Part shown: positions 14,601 to 27,702 of the stretch, piece after piece
How positions within the stretch are numbered: the first letter of the stretch is position 1
Layout of the letters: each line of letters opens with the position of its first letter
From: Trichostrongylus colubriformis
Lineage: Eukaryota > Nematoda > Chromadorea > Rhabditida > Trichostrongylidae
Reading direction: 5' to 3'
Assembly: GCA_963978905.1 (NCBI GenBank)
Contig: OZ022256.1
Coordinates: 26,189,426 to 26,253,425, forward strand
DNA length: 64,000 nt
The notes under the pieces: generated by a model
Told to the model about the DNA's origin: nothing
What the model saw: only the letters and a program-made list of their open reading frames with translations
Databases searched by the model: none
Made by a program: the position numbers and the translations under genes

Positions 14601-17018
14601 AGGCATTCCATTGGCTGTCGACTAGCGGTCCCATTGCTCGAACTCAGCTTACCCATCCGACTGAGAAAGTTATGATTCCCTGAGGTGTTAATGATGCCTT
14701 TAAGGGTAACTTTAGCTGATCTGGGAGCACTTAAGGAGATTTAAGAGTCTGCACACATCAGCTTTTTTATTGCTAGCCGTACAAGGCGGGTGTCACAGGC
14801 CACCGTAATTGCTGTTTGTTGTAGCGGTGGGCGTATTTCATTCATTTATGATGATGTGAAACAGCAGCCACAAACAAGTGGGATAAAGACAAATGACGCA
14901 AGTGGGGTAATAAACAAACAAGCGGGAATAAGCCAGAATTTAAGAATAAAAAAAGATTTCCTATAATTCGAATAAAACACTTGGAAAAAAATTGCAAACT
15001 AAGACTTGACAAATTACGCTTGACACGAAGTCAAGCGTCGCATGTGCGATTGCAGCAAACTGATCGAACTGCAGGAGCACACCGTAAGCCAAAATGGCCC
15101 CTCCAATGTTTCCTATTTCAGCATTCCATATCCTTGAAGAGCTATCACACTACTTTCTAAGCTACTTGGATACACTCTAGAATCGTCCAGTGCCTTACGT
15201 ATCCGACTTACACTTCGAGTTGTAGAAGCAGTTGGATATGTAATCAGCGCCTATGTGAAGTATGAATGCCATTTTGCCGAGCTTGACAGTCTTGACCAAG
15301 ATCGGAAACTATGGGTTCGGACTTGCCTGAACCGATCACGGTCCAGTCTTCGATATAACGGTTGTCCGTGCCTAGTTTTCACCTTTGGCTATTCGAGGCG
15401 CTACCCTTCTCTAGAAAGTTCAATGATCCCGTATCGTCTTCCAATTCGTCCCACTTCATCTGTACCTGTTGGAACGCTGTTCCGTCCGCAAAGTGAATGG
15501 CTAATTCAACTTGTTGTTAGTTAATATGGATGTTGTGGGTTTTCCCAAGAGTCACAGGATACCAGTGCTAGGCCTTTAGCTGAGGAAGGGAAGCGAAGAC
15601 ATCTCACAGATTCGCAACCGGTGCACACTGTCATGTTCACCGAGTAAATCCGTCATTTGGTGAAGTAAAGGCACAAGGTATGAGCGATATTTTTCTGTTC
15701 CCTTGGATGAAGGGCAAGTTTCTTAAAATCAAACTACAGATGTGAAATTGGAGGTTCAAAGCTTTCTCCAGTTGGAGTGGCATGGAGCAATCATCCAATT
15801 TTTGTGATGCGCCATGCATTCGGCATCCATCAAGAAATGTTGTTGCAATGAATCCCGTGTAATTTTGAGCAAACACAATAGTAAGCGACATTTTTGAAAA
15901 CGTCAAATGAATAAGAAGGAGAGGAGAGAAAATGAGGTTCCATAGAAAGGATCTGTGAGTACAACGGGTTACCTCAAGCAGTTTCGCAAGTAAATACCAC
16001 TCAAATACGATTCCCGTTGATAACCTTTTGATCATGGCACGCTCTTTGGGTCGTGTAGAGAACTGCATTTTCGAGGGACGTAGTCGATGATATCACGATG
16101 GTAGATGACATCACAACGCTGCGTACAGTCGCTGTTTGACCTTACAAGGGTATACCAAAAATACACAGCCAATTATCACCGACGCAAATCTGCAGATTAC
16201 ACACAATTTGTGCGATAGAAAAATGAATGTGATTCGATACAGATACCGGCGGCAAAACCGGCTCCAAAGACAACAATGTCGATGAACACCGAAAAGAGTA
16301 ATCGAATGAGTGATGAGTTCGGCTATCTAAAGGTCGCTCATCGTGGGCACCCACGTTGGAATGGTGTGGTAGAACTTATTGTGGTGACGTGTGAACAATG
16401 AAAAGCAGGGTCATGCTTGGGCGAGAAACAATCAAAAATGGTTTATATTGGCCCTTATGGGAAGATTTTCTTACCTCAGAAGACGATGGCTGCGTTGGAA
16501 GAGTAAGGAGGTTGGACACCAAAGATGGGGTACCACGTCAATTTTCTCGCCAACTGTTACAGTCTGTGAAAGTGAATTCTGTGAAGTTTCAAGGACTGTA
16601 CTCCCGCTAATCCCCCCTCCGCAGCTGAACGCCCTCTTCATAAACAAGGAGCTGGTGGTACAGCGGCTCGTGGTGATACAGCGGCTTCATATAGAGCTTG
16701 CCGAACTTCCCAGAGGGGATCAAATTAAAGCGGACAACTTCCTCGGAGATGCATGTGCCGGGATGAAGGGCGTCAAAGCGCTCAAATGGGGTCAGGTCAC
16801 TCGAGGAGGCGGTGATCTCGCTCCTCAGCTAGTGCTCAACGGAAACAGCAGGACACTTGCCTCGCACAAGTTCGCGTGAAGTGGCGACCCAACTTCAGTG
16901 TCCTAACTCACATTCGATTAACGGCATGAAACTCCAACACTTTCTCACCGAAAGAGAAGTTCTTGGTTGTGATCTTCTGTTACATACGTCTTGATGAAAT
17001 CGTTGTAAAATTGCGTAC
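8687..17018. other. No gene recognised
   Basis: A long stretch of short frames. Repeat ends of the GGGTGTGTACC family lie near 9293. Possible minus-strand exons near 16.1-16.6 kb are listed in the findings. Otherwise I see nothing I can name. Confidence 0.5.
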
Positions 17019-17452
17019 TTAAAGGAATCGTCCACGGAAAATGAGTTTTTGTGTTACCCATGTATTTATGTTGTATTTGCCTAATGTTGGCCTCATGCAA
17101 AATTTCACGCAAAAAAATGTGAATCTGGCTGAGATACAGCACCACAAAGTGCGGTCCCAGTGGGCGGGGCCTCCGTGTAAAAGCCTCGTACCGCGTCCGC
17201 CGTGGTCGGAGCCGCATTGTAGGAACAGAAGGTTACGTAAACAGTCCCACTCTCCGTTCCCAACGGCGGCGGAAGACGGGACGGGGCTTTTACACGGAGG
17301 CCCCGCCCACTGGGACCGCACTTTGTGTTGCTGTATCTCAGCCAGATTCACATTTTTTCGCGTGAAATTTTGCATGAGGCCAACATTAGGCAAATACAAC
17401 ATAAATATATGGGTAACACAAAAACTCATTTTCCGTGGACGATTCCTTTAAA
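17019..17452. repeat. 434-bp foldback element with ~165-bp arms
   Basis: The arms begin TTAAAGGAATCGTCCACGGA and are nearly perfect inverted copies. Because of this the same false protein (MSFCVTHxFMLYLPNVGLMQ) appears on both strands. The middle, ~95 bp, is unrelated to the arms. Sequence at about 36780-37130 looks like a diverged relative (TTTCCGTGGACGATT). Confidence 0.85.
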
Positions 17453-17944
17453 TCAGATTCTGAATGAAACTTCATCCAGTGAATCAAGCAGTAAAAAAAT
17501 AGATAGCACCTCTACAAATTGCATGTTAATTTACGCAAGACCCATTTCATGATTCAATTTTGGAGCACACTAGTTTTGACAGAGGTATGGCATAATATAA
17601 AGAATACACTTATAAACATCACACGTCTCCAGTTCCATCACTTTTCAATTCCTCCTCATAAGAATGTGAACACATTGAATATCGCTCGACTGGACTGAGT
17701 AGATCACTTGGTAATCCCTATTCGTATGATTTGCTCGCACATGGGCTAAATCCAGATTCACAGGGATTCCATCCCAGAATGAAAGGACAACTTATGGCGT
17801 ATCTCACATTGATCACCTAAGACCCCCGAGCTCATTATCCTTGACGCTCTTTAGCAGCCTAATCTCCCAGTGTCGGAGACTAACAATAAGTGATGAGAAA
17901 TACAAAAAAAACTCCTACCAGTGATTTTTTGGCATTTCGCGATA

Positions 17945-18745
17945 TTAGGGTGCTTGAAAAGTTTCGAGAACTTTCAAAAATTCAGAACTTCTATATTTTG
18001 ATCGATACCCATGATGTATCGCGCTGTAGTTGTAGAAGTTTCTCGAAGCTCCTTCGGAAGAGGTATATAATAGAACATACTGTTCCTAGAGTTTAATCGC
18101 GATGTCAGTCTCAAAAGATGAGTTACGAGCTTTTACATCTACAAGTGGCGCTACGGCACTCCACCGTCGACGGCAGTCAGCAGCATCAAGGGGGCACTGG
18201 GCAAGGGCGCCTTTACCATTCCCACCATGCACCGCTGGTACGCCCGCTTCGCGGAAGGAGACACGATCCTCAGAGATAAAGCTCGGTCGGGACTCGCGCA
18301 CACTTTAGAGGACTAGGCCATTCTCGTCGGGTGTCAAGGAGGAGTCAGACGCTAGCACACGTACTATGGCAGCGAAGCCTAGTTAGATGTGACTATATAA
18401 CGGTCGCCATCCATGTAGCAAAGGATACTGACCGAAAAATCAAGGAGCTAAGCTGGGACACCGTGCCCCTTCCTCCATACTTCCCAGAACTAGAAACTAT
18501 CTATCCCTGCTTGAGACCCCTTAAGATGTTCCTGGCTAAAAAAAATTTTCACCAATTCAATGACATTTTGCCCACTTCCATTCCTCTCAGTTCTGAGAGA
18601 AGGGGATCGCCGACCTGCCCACTAGGTGGAGCACTGATGTGATCAATGATGGTAATTATATTGTCAACTGATTCATATTGCCTGATAAAGAAAAAATTTG
18701 AAAACAGAAATGTTGGTCATCTCTCAAAACTTCCCAACAGCCTAA
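17945..18745 (+). mobile_element. mariner, 801-bp deletion derivative with both ends
   Basis: The ends are imperfect inverted repeats: TTAGGGTGCTTGAAAAGTTT on the left and, reversed, TTAGGCTGTTGGGAAGTTTT on the right. Both are flanked by TA (17943-17944 and 18746-18747). Around 18170-18318 one frame reads AVSSIKGALGKGAFTIPTMH then RWYARFAEGDTIL, the HTH region. From about 18400 another reads DTDRKIKELSWDTVPLPPYF then PELETIYPCLRPLKMF, the C-terminal catalytic region. The middle and several frames are lost, so it needs transposase from elsewhere. Confidence 0.85.
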
Positions 18746-18822
18746 TATATTGAGACCAGCCGGAAGGATCGATCTCTCAAATGGGTGATGAGAACTCCCA
18801 AAGTGAGCCACACAAATGATAG

Positions 18823-19110
18823 GGGTGTGTGCACTTATGACGGAAAATCGCATGGCCGCCCGCGGCGAGCGGCTCGGCGGGTGCGAGTACCAGTGGCAGG
18901 GCATGGCAGCCTTCAAGCGAGGCAGTGTGGCATGGGTGTAGGAGGCAGGGTGGCATGGGTGTAGGAGGCAGTGTGGCATGAGTGGAAGTGCAGAGGTGAC
19001 GCAGCCACGCGCTGCCGGGCTCCCAAGAGCAATCGATTCGGCAAGTCGTGCTGATGGCGCCGCGAGTGCAACTACCGCGAAGCGGTTTTCCGTTATTAGT
19101 GCACACACCC
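18823..19110. repeat. Foldback/MITE with GGGTGTGTGCAC ends
   Basis: Left GGGTGTGTGCACTTATGACG and right, reversed, GGGTGTGTGCACTAATAACG, followed by GAAAA(T/C)CGC in both. It contains the three-copy 23-bp repeat at 18921-18989. It lies 78 bp right of the 17945-18745 mariner. Confidence 0.75.
18921..18989. repeat. 23-bp tandem repeat, three copies
   Basis: Units GGCAGTGTGGCATGGGTGTA + GGA, with few differences. It is inside a foldback element. Confidence 0.75.
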
Positions 19111-19973
19111 AAATGACAGCTAGGGTCCGGGAAAACTATATGTGGCGGAATACCCGGTGAAAGGAGCGCTCCGAACTCTGAAGAGGGGGTCTTTTTCAAC
19201 AATTATTACATCTTTTATTCCGCTCGCCTTTTTCTGACCCACGTTCTTTCGGGATTATTGGTGAGAAGGAGATTCTACTTTCTGAGTTTTGACCGCTTCC
19301 CCCGTTCACTGATTTCCTAAAGGTAAGCACCTCGACTTTCATATCCAGTGGTCCTTACATTTTGGCCCGAACTTTCCCTAGCACTATCTTCAAAAGCATA
19401 AGACAGGGGTAAAAAAAGTAATGCGAGTAATGGGAACTCCTAAGGTAAGCCATGAAAATGAAAGCTACGGGTCCAGCAAGACTATTCAAGGCGAAATCTC
19501 CGATGAAAAGAACCCGTTTATAGCCTTCTCTTTCAGCGACTGCAACTTGTTTCAACAGTGCCCACCCCATTCGCTTACAGAGCCCGCCTCCCTCCCGAGT
19601 CAGCGGGGGAAAGGGTCTTATTTCTCATATTCTTTTCGGGTCACAGGGGGACAAGCATATACTCTATTGAGTTTGAGCAAATGAAATATGAAATCTAATC
19701 AAATATAATTGAAGCCAATCATGCGCGAGCCTAGAACTTCAATATTGTGATATTACGGAGCCTCACGATGATCTGAATGATGAGCAGCGAGAAATGTTAA
19801 ACGATAAACTCATTCAAAAGCAAACTCATGAAACTTCAAAAAGTCGGAAAAATAGTTCAGCGCCCACCACTTTCTTGAAGCCTGAAACGAAATAGCTTTG
19901 TGCTATTGAATAATGATCGTTTCATTTCAGGGTGCGACGGGGTAGATTGGTCATTTCCGTATCCCAAGGAGGG

Positions 19974-20203
19974 TGGGTGCACGCCACTGCGAGAAAAATC
20001 GCTTTGCTGTTTTCGGCGCGCGACGCGATGGTGCGAGTTATGCGCGCCGTATTGTGTGGGTCCTCAAGCGATGACGGTGCTCTACGCCTCATTCTAGGCT
20101 TAATCGTTTTGGGACCTAAGTAATACGGCGCGCATAGCTGACAGCATCGCGTCGCCCGTTGAAGGCGGCCACGCGATTTTTCTTCCACAATGGTATTCAC
20201 CCC
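19974..20203. repeat. Foldback/MITE
   Basis: Left GGGTGCACGCCACTGCGAGA and right, reversed, GGGTGAATACCATTGTGGAA, followed by AAAATCGC. Inner arms GCGACGCGATGGTGCGAGTT and its near reverse at 20110-20155 also pair. A run of 15 G follows at 20222-20236. Confidence 0.7.
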
Positions 20204-20570
20204 AGGGGTGTCGTTTGTGGAGGGGGGGGGGGGGGGTCACGCAGAAAAGTTTTTGGACAGCAGTATAAGTTACTATTATGCATTCTGTGTCATATTAGTA
20301 TACAAAACCATATCATTTCAGGCCTCAAGAAGATACTAGGCACCGATACACTGTAAACATTGCGAAAAGTTCAGGCTTTGTGGAATCTCCTGAGCTTTCG
20401 TGAGTAAGACTTTTGTTGTGGAATCAGCAAATTGCATGGGGATGTTATCAGTGGATTACACTTCAAAAAAAGTAGTCCATGATTTGTGATGCCGAAGTGA
20501 AGGCCATCTGTTGGACATCTGCTCTATGAAGATCGCGAAATGTTATACACATTCATCTTCCAGCAAAAGA

Positions 20571-20630
20571 AGCGAAGAGAGCGCTGACATGGCCCGTAAA
20601 AGCGAAGAGAGCGCTGACATGGCCCGTAAA
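20571..20630 (+). repeat. 30-bp perfect tandem duplication
   Basis: AGCGAAGAGAGCGCTGACAT + GGCCCGTAAA twice. In one open frame of about 100 codons it gives SEESADMARK twice. I see no splice sites or homology that would make that frame a gene. Confidence 0.9.
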
Positions 20631-23600
20631 ATGTTCTCTCCCCAAATTATACTGCCTTTCACTCATATAAGAGCGATCTCACTGCAGAATGATCTCAAAA
20701 GTGTGGGCAGAAATATGAGTGTGCCGGCGCATCTCCCCGTTGATTCTCGCCGCGAACGTGTTTTGCAGCGCACTGCATGGCTGAATATTTATTTAGCCAA
20801 GGCGAATCTGTGATGCTCGGCAGTAATGCGCACTTAAAGGAACCGGAAGGGGTACTAAGCAAGAAGAAGATGCAAAGAAATGAGCATTTTGTAACGAACA
20901 CTGAAGGTTAGAAGCGATAATCGGCAAAAAAATCCGGATTAAAAAGCGCGACTCTGTGGTGTGTATTCGCATCCCATTCGCATCAACACTCTGACCTTCC
21001 GAGTTGTCCGCTGTAGGAGATGGGCCGCGGGTCAACTTTAGTTGTAGCACCTGACTCTTAGCGCAGTGGTGTGGCCATTCTCAAATACATTAGCATTCAT
21101 GTAAGTGCATCTACAATATAAGAAAGAACAAAGGAAATTAGTAAAAGGAAAAAAAATTATGATAATACATCTCCTCTCGGCGCCATGCCAAGACGTCAAA
21201 TTGGCGAGTTTGTGCAGTGGCGGCCACTTCAACTCGTCCGAACTACGTCTGTTCTACCATAGGCCTGAAAAACCCCTTCCGGTGTCTTTAAATGATGCTT
21301 TCAATCTTGAGAGGAACTCAGTGCACCAGCCTAGGTAGGCTTTGTTGAGAGCTGCAACGCATCTTTTACCGAACTGCGGAAAACATCGCCTCCTAACAAT
21401 AAACTCCTAGCTTTCTTTCACATTCAACGTACTCAGTCTTCCTGAACATCCATTTGAGGTTAATGCTCCCTTTAATCGGTGAACTCATACAAAGATCCCA
21501 CCCCAATTACCTTGTCCAGGTAGGCACACAAAGAGGATGCTGTGAATACCTGATGGCTCAAATAAGGAAAGTGAACAAGAAAGAAGAGGAAATTTCAACA
21601 GTGTCATCTGCTAAGGACGTGATTTCCGATAAGATTAGCTAACCAGCAAATGTGACAAAGGAGGTGCGTCAGTGACAACGCACATGTACTGAGTGCCCTT
21701 CTTTGCGCACTGTCTTATCAGAGCCGCCAGCTAGCACTTCCAACGATAATGGACATCGGACGTCTTCTGCTTTTAGGCTTACTAACATTATACATGTTCT
21801 GACTGACGGTATAAGTATTGTGAAAGCGCTATGTGAGCTAGGCGATTGAATGAATGTACTCTGAGAACTATTCACTTGCTGAAATGGGCCATGGACGTAG
21901 CATGGATCGTACCATGGGCGCGTCCATCGATTGCCTCCTGAATGGATATGTGCTACATGACAGTCATACGCGTAGCACATCTGTGCTCCTCGGAGGTTCG
22001 TCAAACAACCTCGGTGGCGAACCAGAGTTAATTAGGCTTGTAATCGGTGTTGAAATCCTATGACGACTGCATTTGAGGAGTACTCATTCTACGTTCACTT
22101 CTTTTGAAAATCTGACGGACGGCACTCACTCGCAGATGAAGCGCAGAGAGAAGCACTGTTAGTTGAGGATTTTTCTACAAATCCAAATCAGTTGCTTGTT
22201 TGTTCGTGGATCTGATGACATCACTGTAGATGGTCTGCAAACTTTTGGGTCTTCTCGTGAACCGTTGTTTCTCCCTTATATTCATTGTGATCTTGAATCC
22301 AATAGAGCTATTGCTACTTTGTCTCTGGCACCTGAAGATCGTAAATTATAATTTTAATTCAAATTATAAGTTTGATAGATTCATGCAACATTCTCGTCAA
22401 ATATGGGTACCTATCGAAAGCTAACTTAAAGCTGCCGTATTTGAGGCGAAAGGGATTCACATACATTGAGTAAACTGGTTCACTGGACGAATATCCCGGT
22501 TAACGTAGTCCGACCGCCATACCGTCTCGTGCGACGAGTCGGACAGTACTGACATCGACATTGTCTGAGCTACCCAAATAAAATGCACTCCAAACCTGCC
22601 ATCGACCCTGATCAAAAATCTTGCTCCAGTTGTGAACTATCGGCTACACCCAATCATAACACAACTTAAAACTACAGAAAGTACCAAATAAATATGGTAG
22701 CGAGTTAGGATCGATAGGAGAGTTCTTGTCGGTGACCGGGTCAAGATTGTGCTGATGAGCGTACTTTTTATAACAACCTCTTTCCAAGGTTCTAGTAGAT
22801 ATTCTGGGAGAAGGCTGAATCCCCAGAAGCATTCACTGACATGAATTTCCATTCTCGTTCCTGAGTTCCAAACTCACTAATCATAGATGCTTAATCATAG
22901 CCGAAATTCAAACAAAGCAAGGGATAAATCCTTGGGTGGGACATGAGGATTTGTCGAATCGCCTCGTGCCAAGGACCCCACCAGCTACGTTTTTATCGTA
23001 CCGCGGTTATCGACCGGTGGGTGGCACTGGCGGAATATTGCATAGGATTGCATAGGGGTCTTACCTGCGCTCGCCTTGCTCGCCCTGCCACGCGGGTTCC
23101 CCTTGATTTGGCACCCCTAGGCCCTTACAGCCCCTACGTTGACAAACAAATAGGACTACGATGAACCTCCCTCTACGGTGACGTACCCTGCGGCTAAACC
23201 ACATAAACACAAAGTAACACCTGCCCTAGCGCAGATGTCAACGTGATCACGACTAAATAAATATGATTTCGGTTTTCTCCTATTTTATATGATCCCGGTT
23301 TTTTCCTATTTCTACGTAACGGCATACTCAAAACCATGAATCCGTCATACTTCATGAACTACGTAATAAACAAGCATAAATAAAGAATACACAATATATA
23401 CAAAACAACAACTGCATGAAAACTATGACACGTAACATGGGTCGCACCAGTACTCAGCCAAACTACGGGGAAACGACGAGATACCAGCCCACTGGCGGTT
23501 CCGGCAACTTCGTATAGAGGTAACCGGCGTCTCCAATGCGTATCCTTGGTCTTGCGGTTTCTTTCGGTCTCCATGCCGCTGATCCTGTCTGCTACGCTCG

Positions 23601-25038
23601 TCCTCGGGAAGATGCCGGACGTCGAGGAGTGTTGCAACGTCGTACGGGGTGGAGGAGCGTCGAATGCGCGGAGGAAGACGGGACGAATGCACAGAACGAC
23701 ACACGACGGAGACTGACTTTGCGATGCACGATGACAATATAGAACCAGACGGCGAGAGTCTTCGCGAAGCGTCAAAGTACCGTAGCGTAACGTTCGCTTC
23801 GGGACCACCGCGGCCCGCGACCATGAGGTGCCGTTGCTGTGGAAGTCGTGCGTAAGTCACAACAGGAACCTCTACCATGTTCTCTTGACAAACCTAAATA
23901 ATATCGACCTTCGACTCTAGTACTCTTTTGATGTATCGGACCGGAAGAAAATGGCTGGGTCAAATTCGACGATGAATGCAACTCGTAAAATTTTCTGAAG
24001 AAAATTATTTTTTGATCCCCCAAGGTGTCTGGAACGACACAGTGGCTCCGCACAGCCGTTGATATACAAGCTATCTTGTACACATCAAGCGACTAGCGGA
24101 TCTGCGCGACCATCCACTGAACGGCAAAATCAATCGGGCAATTCCTCAGAATATCGGCTTAGCTGTGTTCATCCTGCCTGTTACACCGGTGAACTTCGGA
24201 CACATTCGTGGCTAATCCTTGAAATGCGTAAGAAAAGACGCAGTTCCGTTATCAAGCATTTACGTATTCAGTATGATAGGAGAGTTAAAAATAGCCGAAG
24301 AGAAAATGCGAATAGTGATTTTCCATGGCGGTATCAGTTCATAAATGGCACCTTTCTTAATCTGCTGATATTTGGCCCTGGACGGTGCTAAGGGAGCCAA
24401 CTCTACCATTCTAACGTATGACAGCACATTAGATTTGCATGTAGGAAGTTTTCGGAACCAAGCAGTAAGAGAGAAAAGAGTATGAAGCAAAGGACTCTGG
24501 CTTCATGTTCGATATGCTATCTGTGAGCGAGTTCCTGACGTTAAGAACGCTGTGAGCTGTTCATACCTAGGAATTATGCACATGTCCCATCATCTCTGTC
24601 GAAGATTGGGATGAGTTTCGCTCATCTGCTTTACTTTATTCTATGCAAATGATATTGTTAACGATGGAGATCTCAGCCTCTTTAATGAAAAGTGCGCGAC
24701 CAATTTTTATCACAATGCGCATTACAGTGGCCATTGTAAAGCGTCACACAAAGCACCGATAAGTGTTATCATCTCGGCTTAGAAGACGCATTGATGCTAT
24801 AATTCAGCACCTAGTGCCACCATCAGAGAACCGACTACAACGCGAGCGAATAAAAGTGTAGTGTAAGGTTAGGGATGTGCAAATGCTAAGCTTCAACAAC
24901 ATTTACAGGTAGTGCGATTCTTCGAGCTTTGTACATTAGCTGTGTATTTATTTTTGTAACATAATAATTAAACTGCTCTGCGCTGGTTCAATGTTGTAAA
25001 TTGCCACTTCATTTCCACTATTTCAACTATCTCTTGGA

Positions 25039-25094
25039 CCACCAACTTTAGAGGCAGGACTATCCACCACCAACTTTAGAGGCAGGACTATCCA
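25039..25094. repeat. 28-bp perfect tandem duplication
   Basis: ACCACCAACTTTAGAGGCAG + GACTATCC twice. Confidence 0.9.
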
Positions 25095-26544
25095 AGTTCA
25101 GTCTCCTTGAGAATTATTAACTTATTACATCTATAGCACTAGCAAAGCTGTGCATGAGAGAAACTGCTCCGTGATGGAGACGTTGCTGGTCCCACTGGAA
25201 ACTATCGATGAGCAATGCGACGACAACGATACCGCTTATGTTGCGGGAGATTTAGTTAGTTAGACGAGATTAGAAATGCTCTTCATTCGGGAACATATTG
25301 CTGCTAATTCCACCCTCTACATGTCTTGGTTTCACTTGCAGCTTTTTGTTTTACACTTTCTCATGCGCTTCGACCATAACAATCAGATTCTACAGTGCTT
25401 CGCCCTCACATGCGATAGAGCAACAACACCACAAAATCATGAAGCCCGACATCCATAGTGGTATACACTGACAACGGGACAGCGATTATGTTCATCTGTG
25501 CCATAGCAGTTTTTTTTTCAGTGTGAACCATGGTACTGAACTATAGGGTGCGGCAAGTTCTGGCAACGGTAAATATGCCCGTAAAAATGGTCAAACCGAT
25601 CGATACGCGATATAACTTCAACAACATTAACCAACAGCTATATAGATCACAAAAACAAATAAGTTCTTGAGCTTGTCTCCTTTTGTGCGACCACAGGCTG
25701 GAAGTTTCCTAGGAAACGCGTCGACGGCGGCACGGAGGTAGTCTTCGCCCAAATTCTCTCATGGTTTAACGGGGGTTGCACGTAGAGCACCCAAACTTCT
25801 ATGCTGAGTAGAGCAGGCTTTCGTCCTAAAGACAGTGTTTGGAATAATGTGAGTGACAGTGAATCCCAAAAGGTGGCATCGACTGGAAAATTGCGGGTCT
25901 GAGAGGCCTATAAATGGCGAAATCCCCCGCAAAAGGCGCCCCCTTGAGCTGTGACGGAGGTGGCCTCATCAGGGCAAGCCGCCTTTGCTCAAGGCAGCCC
26001 GCCTCCTGGCGACGAGCTCGCCATGATTGGTTGGGGTGGGAGGGGCCAAGGCGATGCGGCCGGCTGGAGCGATCGGGCGCGCTTTCGTCAGCAGAACGTC
26101 GCAGACCTTTTTCTAATCAGCTGATTATCTTTTTCAGTGTTTTTGAGTTTTGTTGCTTACCTACCTTTGTAGAGTTCGCGAGTTTTTTCTTTTCTATTCT
26201 TCTTTTCTTTTCCTTCAATCCTCACTTATTGTCTTCTCTCGTCTGCAGTCAACGATGGGATGCCTTTCAAGTTTTTTGTATCATTTCCGCGCTGTTTTTG
26301 CGCATTGATTACCTGGATACATGCCATGGCAGAGTCGTCTGGGCCACCCGCCTGTTGACGAAATGGTCGTCCACGTCGAGAATCAACGGTGGGAAGGAGG
26401 TCCTATTTCTCGGGTTTTTGGCCAATTCCATCCGTTTTTTCTTCACTGTCCTATTACTAGGCATCTCGACTTTCATAATCACTACTTTTACTTTTCGTCC
26501 GATTTTTCCCTAAGACTGCCTTTAAGAACTGACCACACGGAGTA

Positions 26545-27235
26545 GTCCAATGGATTTAGGTCTGGACTGTTTGGGGCCAATCGTTCGACGAGATGAAATC
26601 TAATAAGTGCGCAGCGCACCAGTCCTGTACTACCTTGGATTATGTGCAGGAGCTGAGCCCTGATGATAAGTCCATGTTTGGTTGCCGAAATGGGATACTG
26701 CCCAGGGGACTACCTTCTTCTCCAATACGCCTTTTAAGCAGGTGTCGCTGTCCACCTTGACCCCTTTCTCCAAGAGTATCACGGGCATCTTGCCGTCCGA
26801 GGTGACTGCCCCAAAAACCATCAATGACTTGCGGTGTCCAGATTGCTGAGCAATCCCTCCATGTTGGCCGGCTTCTGCAGGGCTTCATTCGTCAGTGAAA
26901 AGGATGTGCTGTGCCGTGCCGCTGCCGTGGTCCAGGGGGGGAGGCTTCGGTCCTTGCTTGTCACCATTCTGTAAAATGGCATATTCAAGAGCGGCCAATT
27001 CCTGGAATGTGTAGGAGAAGACTTGCAGCAAATAGTGGCACAGATCCTGTCGAGAAGGAGGGCCTCATTTCTTATGGGGGTTTTGCCAAAAATTTTGTCG
27101 GAACTCTTGCCGTACCCTGTAGACTGCGAAGGACGTTGCTAGTTTCAAAACGTTTGCCTACTACAGGTAACCTACTTCGGCTTGCTTGGCCATTAGATTA
27201 TTCTGCCGCCGCCATTGAAAACCTCTTCTCACACG
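26545..27235 (-). mobile_element. Tc1/mariner transposase relic
   Basis: On the minus strand the frame at 26824-26630 reads MMVFGAVTSDGKMPVILLEK and later WAVSHFGNQTWTYHQGSAPAH. This is the middle of a Tc1/mariner (IS630 group) transposase, with the Q(D/G)SAPAH catalytic block showing Gly where Asp is expected. Further left are pieces resembling the SPDLNPMDYSVW block. Upstream sequence up to about 27235 continues the same protein with stops and shifts. I could not find terminal repeats, so the limits are approximate. Confidence 0.7.
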
Positions 27236-27628
27236 ACAGTGTTTGAATGCACTAAAAACAGCATTATAATGATTTATTAGGACACTTATGATATTAAGAC
27301 ACAAGGAGATACGGTATGAGATGATAACGGATTCCACCACTTTCGCAATACTATGCCGTCCACTACATAAAACCTATAAGCCCAAATTCAAAAAGGATAT
27401 CACAGAAAGGTCAAGTGAGTCATACACTGGCAAGAATTAATTGTTCACGTACTACTAGAAAAATATTACCTACATTATAGTTTTACAAATAAAATTGAAC
27501 TAGGAAACTACTGGGTTGAAAAATAAGTTCCCGCCGTTTTTTATTCTCTGTAATTCGCTACGTTCTCTTCGCCTTTCGACAAAGTTTACATGTTACTACA
27601 AGGATGCTGAGTTATGGGCAAAAGCTTC

Positions 27629-27702
27629 GGTGTCGAACGGGACTCGAACCCGCACTTCATCCTTTCCGGGGATATGTGCTAATCTATTACACTACCGACA
27701 CC
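27629..27702 (-). other. tRNA-like sequence, left arm of foldback
   Basis: Read on the minus strand, it can form an acceptor stem (GTGTCGG with TCGACAC), a D arm, a five-pair anticodon stem (TATCC/GGATG) with a 7-nt loop CCGGAAA, and a T arm with loop TTCGAGT. The base at the U33 position is C, so a working tRNA is unlikely. An A-box/B-box pol III promoter may remain. Confidence 0.5.

Larger units (their letters stand above)
20237..26544. other. No gene recognised
   Basis: Short frames, two tandem duplications and a GC-rich part at 23440-23870 with overlapping open frames of about 150 codons on the minus strand that I cannot assign. 26323-26480 belongs to the dispersed repeat of 477-735. Confidence 0.5.

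Noticed and set aside
23050..23110. Collagen-like GEP..GEQGER string on the minus strand before a CAG/GTAAGA donor
   Set aside because: The Gly-X-Y pattern breaks after a few triplets and stops lie just upstream in the usable frames.
25914..26513. 199-codon plus-strand frame as a gene
   Set aside because: It is a Phe/Ser-rich frame through T-rich DNA and its right part belongs to a dispersed repeat.
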